A stretch of 64,000 bases of DNA from the NCBI RefSeq assembly GCF_011397635.1, contig NC_064756.1, forward strand, positions 32,416,996-32,480,995, in the 5' to 3' direction. Position numbers and translations under genes: made by a program. The notes beneath the pieces are model-generated. The model saw only the letters and a program-made list of their open reading frames with translations. It was not told the DNA's origin and did no database searches. Origin of the DNA: Epinephelus fuscoguttatus. Lineage: Eukaryota; Chordata; Actinopteri; Perciformes; Serranidae. Every line of letters begins with the position of its first letter. Position 1 is the first letter of the stretch. Positions 53,126-64,000 of this stretch are shown here, in pieces.

Positions 53126-56100
53126 ATGTGACCTTGAGGTAAAACAAATCATAAACCTAGCCATAAGCCTGTACCTGAGCACCATAGAGGTATAACTTTT
53201 TATTTCCAGCCTGTCCAACAGAAAGACTAATCAGATAAGTCGGGCAAAATTGCACTACATCACATCAACCTATACCAAAGCAACTCCACTTTTGGGTCAA
53301 CAAACGTCACTTTGAAAAACCACACTTCAGGAGTGGGAAGACAAGAGAGAGAGACGTAGGGAGACAGAGAGGGTAAAAGAGAAACAGATGTAGCTCAACT
53401 GTTGTGTAAGTTGAGAGCAGACAGCCGAGCTTGGGGGGGGGGGGTTGTGATTTGTGTCCTGACTTGACCTCTCCAGCAGCACCGATAAGACACCCAACAG
53501 GCGGGACAAACACACACATACTGATCTAATTCTAACCCTCTCTCCCTTGCTTTCTCTTTTTATCTTCACTGTTACTGACCGTGCTGCTGACCATCACCGT
53601 TCCTCCCTTTGTAATTTATGCATCACTGGAACCGATTAGCCCCATTGGACTTTAGTTTCCAGGTTAGTTACATTCCACATCAGTCTTTGCTCCGTGCAGC
53701 CTTTGTACTGTCACATTTTCTTGCCCAAGGAGCCCTTGTTAACCACCTCTGACATTATTTTAGTATCTTTCATCACAGCACCAGATATATATCCCCCAGA
53801 GCTCCATTTCTGTCATGGTATAAGCAATCCTTGGAAGTGGAGCTAGACAGAACAGAGCTTGTGAGTAAGTGTTTTCCTGAAGACCAAAGCGTGTCAAAGC
53901 CGCCGGTCCCTGACATCTGAAGTGGGGTTCATTAAGGGAGTTTTCTGTCATACTGTCAAGCCCTCTGGTGCTGGGAGGAGAGGACTGAAGTGAAAATTCA
54001 GGGAATTTCAAGCATTTGAAATAGCTTCAAGGGTTCACTTCTGATGCTTCATCGATTGAACTTGACAGGCTGGTAATATCTTATGACTAACTTGGCAATG
54101 CACAATAACAATAAGAGCCCTTTTCCACAGCTATACCACAGGCGATGGTTACTACAGTCTGCCTTTGTGTTGCTCAAAGCTGTTACTACATGCAATGGGA
54201 GTCTATTTATGACTCCTCACCAGCCTGGCAATGGCTTGCTCACAGCCATTTTCCATGATTTATATGAAAAATGCCCCTCTCCACCCAGCTTGGTTTTGTG
54301 GTTAGCTGCGACTGGCACGCGACTCATGGTATTTCCTCCAGAATGATAGTAAGAGAGTCACACACCGGCACTCTCAAGAATAAACAAGGTCTTATTGAAA
54401 GGCAGACAGGATGTAAACAGTGAAGTTTCTATGGCAAAATCACAAGAGGACAAAGAGGGGAAGACGGAGAGAAAAGAGGGAAAGAAGCAAAAGAAATGAA
54501 CAAAGTAAAACATTACCAGAAAGAAGAAGGAAAGAGTTAAGGGAGGCAGGCTTGTGTAGTATTTTTCAAACATAGTGGCATTGCTTTGCATAAAGCATGC
54601 CATATATTAAAACTGATAAAAGACAAAAGAAGGAAAGAAAAATAAACCACAGTAGTATCAACTGAAAATGAAAATACACAAAAGCATAATAAAAACATAA
54701 AAGTTTGAGAGGCAGAAAGAAAAAAGTTAGACATTACTGTACAAAGCACTTTAGGGAAAGACGAAGGAATCTATTTGCATGTTAGCGTATTTGTTAAATC
54801 CACATTACAGTAACTATGGTGCTGTAAATAGCTTTCCTGTTTCACATTTGCACATTATTCCACTGATTCACCGAGGCATCTCTTTAACCGCAAATGGAAA
54901 GAACCCCAATCCTTCACTTTCAAATTTTAAATGCTTTCTTGTCAATTCAACAACAGATCACAGCTGTACATTTCCACAGAGACTGAAATTTAGGAACAAC
55001 AGGATGCTGAGACTTAACTTGTGGCTCGTGGTACAGTACATATTCTGGTTTTTGGAACAATAGTGCTCATTTGCATGTTTAAGTCCCAACTTAATACCTG
55101 TAAGCCCACAAAGATAGTCTCCCCTGGAGCTACCTCAGGATCTTTTTACAACTGAAAACTATGAGTTGTGGTTCTCTGGTTTTCCATTGAGAGAGCTGTT
55201 CATTCTACATAACAAATGCTGAATTAGCCGCTGTAGCTCCTGAGAGTTGGACTTTATTTTGAGTTTGTTGTTCTCAAATGTCATTTTTATTTAGTTAAAG
55301 GACACACATGTTAGTATGCATTACTGGTTGGCTTTACCTTGCCATAAGTCATGGGTTTTAAAGTGTTACTCATCAATGGCAGGGAATGGGAAAAGGTGCA
55401 GCAGTGGGTCATTCAGCCGCTGATGAAATTATTCATAAGTGTATTAGATTCTGTGTCGCCTCTACTCATGCGTGTCATAAGGTGTTTCACGCTTGTTTAC
55501 GTTTTATCCAGGAACATATTGGTTACCTGAGCCCCGGCCTAATAATCTGCATCCAGGGTACATGTGGGCGAGAACCAAGTATCAGCAGGACATTTGAAAA
55601 CAACACCATCAACAACACTCAGTACGGCTGACAAACACTGATCGCTGATCCTAACAAAGCAGCATGTGTGTTTGGAAAAGTCTGGCACTGAGTTGCAGGT
55701 GGAGGCGGTGCGTCTCAGTGCTCCAACCACAGGATTTGTCCCATCTCTGCTGCGGTCAAAGATTTGTCTTCTGATAACAGAGTCAACAACAACATCATTG
55801 TCTGGTTTTTGGTTTGGGGATGTCAGTCCGGCCTCTGGGCTGTGACTCAGTACATTTACTTTATGATGTTTGAATTTACATACAGGAATTTATCTCTTTG
55901 TTTCATCAATGCAAGTGTAAAAACGTGTCTTTGTTTCAAGCAGTCGACAGAAAGGGGAATTCTTAGTGGCTCTGTTTTAGCTAATTACTTCATCTGCACA
56001 AAGCTGAAAAGCAGAGACAATAGAGATGAAAAAAGAATAAAAAAAATCAACCAGTGATACACCCAGCAGAGAACAAAGCAAAGGAAATAGCAAACCAAAA

Positions 56101-59100
56101 CCGTCTCTTTTTTTTTTTTTTTTTTCAAATTTATAGCATAGATTCCATTTTTTGAGCGACCAAAAGATTTTTGTTTTGTCTGAGCTTTGTTGTGGTAAAC
56201 ACCCTTGCAATTTATTTCAAGTAATCAATTATTTAAGCTTAAATGCTCGGTCTGAAACCTCCCCTCACTTCTTTCATCCTCAAATTTATGGCCTAAACTT
56301 TTATTTTGGAAGGTTTTATATGTATAAAGTGGCTATAAAATGTGTTTATGTTTTGTTCCAGATGTAAACACTGAAAAAAATATTCTCAGTTTGGCCAAAA
56401 ATGTTCCATTTACAACTCCAAAATATATGAATATATGAAGTTTACAGTCAGAAATAGTATTTAGACCTGATCATTGGTTGGACTTCCTCATACATATCAC
56501 CCTATATCTTATTATTACCCTCGTTAGAACATTACTACTAAATACTGCAAAGTGTTGACTAATACATTTTTCTTAATGCTTTATTTGCCTTTAACTGCCT
56601 TTTCTGTTATATACAAGTATTAACATGCACTCTGCACTGTTGCTATGGTAATGTCACATAGTCCTGTAATTTTAAAGTAACTCTTTTGATGTGACCAAAA
56701 ATAGAATCAACCCATGGCTTTATTAAAATGGACAATTCCCATGGCTGACTGATTGAAGTCTTAAGAGGAAATAAACTAATCCATAATTTCTTATTATCTG
56801 TGAAAAAAACATACATCTTTCAGCGGCTGAGGGATAATAATACTTAATTATAGAGATTATAGCGGAGGAAAAGAAAAAAAAAGAACTTCTAAATCTTGGT
56901 AAGGGCAACTCTTTGGAACCATTAAAAGCAAGCAAGACATTAAAATTGAGCTTAAAGAGCTACAGTGGAAATGGTCCTGTCTCTTTTTGTTTTCAGTCTG
57001 GACTTGGGAATGACCCAGAGACCCAAGAATCACACAGTGCAGCTCATGGGGGATTAAATGGTCCAGGATTGGATAAACTCTTCTCTGTTTAATGTATGTG
57101 TTGTGGTACCAAGTGGTGGTCTCCTTTTGATAAGGGACAAAAATCCTGCTGATACTCCCCAAGTCCCTTTACTATTGCTCCTAATAATGTTATGAAGTTA
57201 GCACTCCAAATGGCCAAATGTGTGTGTTCTGAGCTACTCAGTTATTGACTTAGAGAGTTCAGGGAGGAGCTCATGTCAATAAGCTGGCCTGCCCCATGCT
57301 GGCTGCACCATATGGAGAGGTCTGGTTGTAATTTGTGGGACAGGCCAGGGCATAGTGCCAGGGAATTAGAGAGGCGGGCGGCAGGAGACATTTTAATTTG
57401 TGCTGCCATGTGCAAAGGCATGCACCTCCAGCCTGGGTCGGTTCCTGTGATTAGGCCGGCCGGCGTATTCTTAGAAGAGGGGAGGACGGGGAAAACATAA
57501 GGAAATAAAACAAGACCCAGGAAATGCTATTGATCATCCATGTGGACAGTCCTAATATAATGATGTGACGTGAGAACCATCCTGATTTCATCAAAACATC
57601 AGACATTTATAATCATTCATCATTTCATCTCTAACATTATACAGCGGTTAGACCCCACAATAATATATATCTAACAGAGCAGATTCGTTCTAGCATTTCT
57701 AGCAGCAGGCAGCGGTGCTAAGCAAAAATAATTATAAGGTTAAAACAACTGTACGCTACTTGCCCAGCACCAAATGACAAAGTATGTTATCGACTAGCTG
57801 GTGAAAAAAGGGGAACATTAGCAACTGAGGTCATTTCCTCCAGGAGTTAAGTTGAGACCAAAGCAGAGCTAAAAGGCAACTCAATCCCAAAATAAATGTT
57901 GGCATGTTTCTGCAAACCATAGATACCTAACATTTGTGTGTTATTATGATGTAGACATGTTCAAACTTTTGTGTTTTATTACGTTTCAACAGTGCTGTGG
58001 TTAAGTTTAAGCACAAATATCACTTGGTTGTGGTTAGACAAAGATCATGCTTTGGCTCAAAATATCTGGTTTTTGGAACAAAATAAAAGCTGGTCATGCT
58101 GCCAGACTTGTAGAACTTTTGTTTCTTGGTCTCAAACAGTAGTGGTCTGCAGCCCAGCGGCCATCTTACCTTGGCAGCCATCTCACTGAGGTGTCATGCC
58201 ATCCATCATCCCCTTCACCTCCCAATGACATTGTCAGCTCATATACATATAATCAGAACTACATCACTTAAAAAAGGTTGATATGACAAGTATGAAATGT
58301 ACATACCATGCCAGCATTTTCCTCTGGCAACCAGGCTGCTAAAAGGAAAGTGAATATTGGACTTAGATTGGTCTAAATCTTATTTTGTTCCTGTTTTAAT
58401 AAGTGGTTATTGTGCTGGGATTTTGCAGCTTTGCACCCCATGTAGTGCAAGCCCAGGTCCAATTTGTAGAGAAAAAAGATGCAAATTAATTTCATCTGCT
58501 ATTTGTTGCTACTCCTGAAAACATCCTGTGGGAAAACACTTACTTAACTCTTACAAAGGGATCCCATAAAAAGTGTTTTGAATAGTAATTGTCCTCATGA
58601 TTAAATGTGAGGCTATTAATTAGCACCAGCAATTATTTTTCTTTTTCTAGAAAGCTTGCTACTTACTACTACAATATGCCATTTATGTTTATAAGCCTGT
58701 TTTAATGTTTTTATTTCAGTATTTCTATGATTTCCTGTTAAATCAGAAGCAGGCAGAATATAATTGTCATGTAACGGTGTCACATTAGGCTTCATGTCTC
58801 TGATTATCTCATCACAAAGAGTCAACTGGTGTAATTCTGAGGATGGATTTGGTCCAGTGGGATGTGCTGCTGTCTCTACTGGCTCTGGCAGTGAGGGAGC
58901 TCCTTCACATCTCCACAGCGACAGATTCCCATGAAAGGAGCAGCACACTCAACAGCCACTGAAGATGAAGGGCTTTGCTCCGAAATAAGACACTCACAAG
59001 GATTTTAAAGAGAATTAAAAAAAAAAAAAAAACATTCCCTCCCAAAACCATGATCAAAAAGGAAACTGTTGTTAAAAAGTGGGCAATGTGCTTCACTTTT

Positions 59101-59959
59101 AAAAAGAGAAGGTCTCAAAAAAGAGAAATTATGCTTTAAAAATATCTAAAAATATAACTGATTTATGTTCAGTAATCCCGTGTGGTAACCGAGAGCTGAT
59201 CAAATTCACTGGAGGCTTGTCAGGTGTAAAGATTTAAGCATTCCTCTGTTTCCTAGACAATGGGATTATGGGATGTAGACAGTGAGATATGTCCAAACCC
59301 AGGGGCAGCCTGGGTATAGGGAACAACCTTGCTCTCATTAGTAAGCTGGGGAGAGGATGGCAATTACCACTCTAAGCCCCACAGGAAGACAGCAGGGACT
59401 CTACAGGGACTTGTTAGGTGTGTGTGATACACTGTGCATAAAGGTGACACCTTTCCTTCATGTGAGAGGCTGCTGTATGGATGTAACTCTTAGCTGGTGA
59501 AGTGCATTGCTAACTATAAGATCAATTTGCCACCTTTTCAAAACTTTTTGTAACTTTTGAGCTCTTAGTTATAATTTAACAAGTCACACGGGACATGATC
59601 AAACCATGTTACCAGCGACACCTGCATGTGGCATTATTAAAAGCTTGCACAGGACTCAGCACTAGGATATGATGTCATTAATAACTTAGTTATTTTAAAT
59701 TTAAAATAATGGTAGTTTGACAGTGAGTGGGTCATTCATTCACTCATTTACACATGTGGCAAGGACCTCATATGACATCATACATACATTTTAAAGAAAC
59801 ATTTCAAAACACACTATGTAGAGTGCACATCACTCTTTCTAAACTGTTTCCACCCAAAATGCCAAGATAGTATGCATTCAGGTTGAGTCATACAGCATTT
59901 ATTGCATGCTTGTTATAAGCAATGTACAAATGGAACATTTCAAACCTTTGCTGGGAATA
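53126..59959. other. Intergenic, no gene recognised
   Basis: No exon chain was found. The stretch contains a G10 run at about 53434, a poly-T at about 56108, and a GC-richer, repeat-free block at 57250-57490 that could be conserved non-coding sequence. Confidence 0.5.
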
Positions 59960-60300
59960 AGTCAGGTCAAGTCATTTTTATTTATATAACCCAATACAGC
60001 ATTTTGCCCCAGGGGACTTTACAATCTGTACAGCGTTCAACACCCTCTGTCCTTAGACTCCCCAAACTCTCCCCCAAAAAACCCTATAACAGAGAAAAAT
60101 GGAGGAAACCTCAGGAGAAGTGACTAAGGAGGAATCCCTCTATGGACATACAGACATGCCATAGATGTCATGTGTAGAGAAAAGACCAAAATAATAAAAT
60201 CACATTTAGACAATCCATATGAAAAAATGATAGAAAGAATGTGAGCATATATGAAAAACGTGAGGATGTCATGCAGCTTCCAGGTGTCGCCAAACAGCTT
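59960..60300 (+). repeat. Dispersed percomorph repeat
   Basis: The segments TTTTTATTTATATAACCCAAT, GGGGACTTTACAATCTGTAC, CCTCTGTCCTTAGACTCC, AAACCTCAGGAGAAG, AGGAGGAATCCCTC and CATAGATGTCATGTGTAGAG match in order a non-coding repeat that is abundant in spiny-rayed fishes. This supports a percomorph origin. Confidence 0.65.
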
Positions 60301-63300
60301 GAGCTAAAGGTATGAACACAGATTTAGTCTTTTACAATCTGTGTTTTTATTTTCATAGTCTTGATGATCATTTACATCAGTGATTGATATTATTTTATTC
60401 ACTGGGTTAGTTGCTGAGATACAGGAATGTGGCAGTTTATCAGTTAAATAGTTTTACAACAGAGCACAGAGGGCAACAAGACAAGCCGATTGAAACACGT
60501 CCAGAATCCAGCCGTATTAACCAAACTACTTGTTTGGAGGTAAACTTCTTTGGAAGTTACAACTGCAGTAACAACATAGACTTTAAAGCAACTTAGACAC
60601 TAATGACACCAAGACTGTCCATTGTTAGTGATGACCTGCTGTACTCATCGTCACAGTCTGTGCATGATTTTATAATGTAATAAGAGTCAAATTTCACTTT
60701 TGGTTTTAAATCCAAACAAATGACATAGATAACTGTTTGATTACCATGTGTGGTTGTCTGATCACTCCTGTTGCCCCATTGAACTTGGCTGTAAATCTGT
60801 AACAGCGATATCATCACATCCTCAGAAATTATCGACATTCTTTTATTGTAGTGTGTAAATTTCTAAGATTGATGACCAGATCTACAGAGCCAGGTTTGAA
60901 AAAAAAATTAGTTTTCCTTCTTGTTTTGCTCTGTCACTAACTTGTAACACCATACAGTGAGAAGGAACAGACTCAGGAAAGCTATTATTCTATCATGCAT
61001 AGTGGAGAGAGAGAAACCTTTTAAAACGTTGTTTAGCTTCAGCATCATTAATTAGCAGTTTCTGTTGAATTTATTCCAACATTTTTGACAAGAAGCAACA
61101 GCAACATTCATTAATTAAAGATACCTTAATGACAGTTCAACAGATATTGATCTCAAATTCTAAAACCCATTATGTGTGCCTTGCTCAAGGGCACACAAAA
61201 CTGCCTCTTTACAAAGTATACACTGTATTAGTCACTACAGTAGTGTTAGTGTTAGTCAGGATGAAAAATGTGTGCCTGTGCGTGAGAGAAAGAGAGGCTG
61301 TGCATGTGTGTGTTGGGGGAGAGCCGATTCAGTGTTGCTAATGACTGGCTTCCCATGAGCTTAATCAAAGATTTGTACATTTAATTGCTGTCAAGTCAGC
61401 GCTCACCACCTGCCACGTCTTGCCACACATGTGCTCACCCCCTCTCTGGGAGCATTTCCAGCTCCATCTATCATCCCTGGCTGAAGGCTGAGACAACACA
61501 GCCTGCTGGGCAACCTGCACTCAGCCGTCCAGCCGGGCCCGGCCAGGCCTGCACAGCATGGACCCAGAGAGCCTGCTCAGCGCTTCGGGAGGTCTGTCAG
61601 CACCTGGGCTTTACTGTGCCAAATCATTCCTCACATTATTAAAAACAGACTAGCCTAAAACTGACACCGAATAACGCCAGTGAGATGTATGTTTTTGTTT
61701 TCTTCTCTTGCAGAGGCATTCACATGACACGTAACCAGGCCGTGACATGAGATACATATCAAAGCAGATGAGTTCTGTGAAACACCGCCAGCCGTGCGCC
61801 TCTGTAGGCCTCACCCTTACTCCCACGCTAATCGCTATCACTGCGTGTGAGAATTGGTGGTCTGCTTTGTCGCATAGCCCGGGATGGAATGTGGGCCTGA
61901 TCTGTTATCAGCCTTAGCTTGTTTTCCCAGCTGATGCCCACAGGCCCGGTGTAACTCAGCTACACACTCTTGCACAAGCTGCGTAAGGGTTCATCACTAA
62001 TGCCTCTCACCTTCAGATTTGCGGGGCTACTACAGTATGCATGACAGACATTATTAGTCCCCACAGGCCCGAGGCTCCCAGTGAGCCACAGTTCAACACA
62101 GTAATGCAGCATCAAGTGGATTTTGAAATAGTAGAGGGACTTCCACAGTGCACTCTGCCAGGCTGGGTCCAGTATGTAGGGGCTGTTTCGTTGACTGTTG
62201 GTTATAAATGGTGACTCCACAAGCACTTTGGATAGAGAGATACGGTCCCACACATTCCTTATTTATGCACCTGTAACTCAGTTTTAGAGACCAAAATTCA
62301 TTTATCAACAACTTAATAACACTTAGAAACTGCAGACTTGGCAAATTATTAAAAAGTGAGAAACTCATGACCCTTTATTAATTTATTCAGCCATCAAGTC
62401 TGCATTTATAAATGTTAATAAGTCAGCTATCCTTTTAATCTCTTATCATAGATATGCAGCTAACCAACACCTAACCAACCTTTCACACAGGATCACATAC
62501 AGTGTGGCGGTGGCTCAGGTGCTACAGTTAATCCAATGTTATACTCATCCCTGAAAGTTTGCTAATTATCCCATACACAGCTCCAGGCTATACAGAAGAA
62601 AACAGGCCTGACCTGTACGGTGGGAGTCAGTTTGACTGTAAGCTGGCAAGTCTGGACAAGGTCTTGTAGTCTGGCATCTCCTGGGGCCAGAGCACGGCAT
62701 GCAAGGTGTGATCCAGACCTGCTCCCATAGGTGCCTGAGCCAGGGAGCAGGTGGAAGGCTACAGCTGCCTGTTGGACTCCCTGAGCTCATCAGTGGCCCA
62801 GCCTATTCATCGTCTAGAGTAAAGTTACCCTGCCTCTATAGGCCTTCCAACAGGTTCTTATTTACTTCACATTCTTTGAAGAGATTTGATGCTGAATATG
62901 ATTTATTATGTATGAGAGAAGAAAGTGAAGATGTTGAGTGGTAATGGTCACCACCCAAGACTATCTTGTTCTTGTGGTTCCCAAATTACTGTAAAATTCA
63001 CAAACAGACTAAAAATTACACGTAACTTGCTGAGCTTTAGAGGTGGACTTTGTGAGCCTTTGAAGAGAGAGCCTTGTTTCCAGTCTTTATGCTTTTCAAA
63101 GATAACAGGGAGCTGGATTCAGCCTCATATTTACCACACAGATACAACAGCGAGCTCAATATCCTCATTGAACGCTAAACCAGAAAGCGAACAAGCATAT
63201 TTCCCAAATTGGCCAGCTATTCCTTCAAGGTTGCAACATGTACTATGTACTTTTACTGTCCCGAAAAGGAATGAACAACTAATTTGTGAATCAATTAATA

Positions 63301-64000
63301 AAATGAGCAATTTTACTTTTAAAGAAAGTAGGCTCGATTGGATAATGTCAAAATCTTTTCTCGCATATCTAAACTAATTTCACATCTAAATAAAATGGAA
63401 GGAGTTTCTGTCTGTATGTCTGTCCTTCAGTTTTCACACTTGGCAGGTGTATTGTTGAAGACTCAAGGAAGTTGAGTGTCAGTTGTGAGCTGTTGAGATC
63501 CACAGTGAATAATTATTAATATGTACACATAGTGCAATGCATTGAGAGGGGATCCCTATTAAGTGCTATTCAAGGCATGCTGGAAACAGCTCGCTCTCCA
63601 CCCCTCTCTATGTTACATTCAAGAACAGATGTCAAAGAGCCCAGAGATGTTACAATGTAACTCAAACATTTCAAGCATCAAAGATGTAGCTTTTGGAAGG
63701 ATTGCTTTTGCTACAGTAAAAAGCCTGGTCCCCAATAGTATGCTGTGAGCAAATGACGTGTATACTCTAGCATTGCCAGGGGACGCAACTATGTCACAGG
63801 AGGTGTACTGCACAGGACCTAAGGAAGTGCAATGTTGTGTGTTAAGTTATTTAGATGAGTGGTACTTGAGTAAGCTGCTAGCAGCAATACCAGAGGCCAA
63901 GCAATTGGTCGGTTCTGAACAGCCATGTTTTGAATGGACGCTGCATTAGACAAATTAAAAAATGAAAAGAACAGAGCAGTACAGATTCCTTTGTTCGAGA
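60301..64000. other. Intergenic, no gene recognised
   Basis: Mostly AT-rich, with two GC-richer, low-repeat blocks (61380-61640 and 61730-62040). The longest open frame (62925-63377, 150 codons) has no recognisable domain, no clear splice context and ordinary AT-rich composition, so I do not call it a gene. Confidence 0.5.

Noticed and set aside
62925-63377. 150-codon plus-strand frame, the longest on the right flank
   Set aside because: No domain, signal peptide or splice context; AT-rich codon use like the surrounding intergenic DNA.

Overview
This is vertebrate nuclear DNA from a teleost fish, probably a percomorph. The basis is single-copy genes split by GT-AG introns, Tc1-family transposons, very long CA/GT microsatellites, and several dispersed repeat types that I recognise from fish genomes. 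There are no operons, bacterial promoters, CRISPR arrays or viral genes.

Layout from left to right. Positions 1-1390 hold a decayed Tc1-like transposon that is partly duplicated as a near-perfect inverted repeat. Positions 2048-2311 hold an unassigned 87-codon open frame, and 2401-3002 a LINE fragment. Position 3190 opens the last coding exon of a microtubule-associated MTUS/ATIP-family gene on the plus strand; the rest of that gene lies left of the window. It converges on stoml3 (minus strand, 7 coding exons, 10126 to 5975), a stomatin-domain membrane protein. Next comes slc25a15, the mitochondrial ornithine carrier (minus strand, 6 coding exons, 19989 to 12077). Its last intron carries an almost complete Tc1-type element with a DD38E catalytic spacing and a fold-back element with paired TGACGTCA sites. 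foxo1 (plus strand, 3 coding exons, 22317 to 46043) is transcribed away from slc25a15 across about 2 kb of shared upstream DNA. It has a 21-kb first intron and a 3' UTR of about 3 kb.

The right-hand 15 kb (49.1-64.0 kb) has no recognisable gene. It does hold three phase-compatible candidate exons near 49.5-50.6 kb, a degenerate 21-bp tandem repeat, a dispersed fish repeat, and several higher-complexity stretches that look like candidate conserved noncoding DNA.

The reconstructed proteins are near family length: Stoml3 278 aa, Slc25a15 303 aa, Foxo1 677 aa. All reading phases join across the introns. The genes are not known to share a pathway; they are neighbours by synteny, corresponding to genes on human chromosome 13q but in rearranged order. 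I see no dedicated new molecular system. The most interesting items are the inverted Tc1 duplication, the DD38E element, the twin-CRE fold-back, the additional foxo1 coding intron, and the possible small gene downstream of foxo1.
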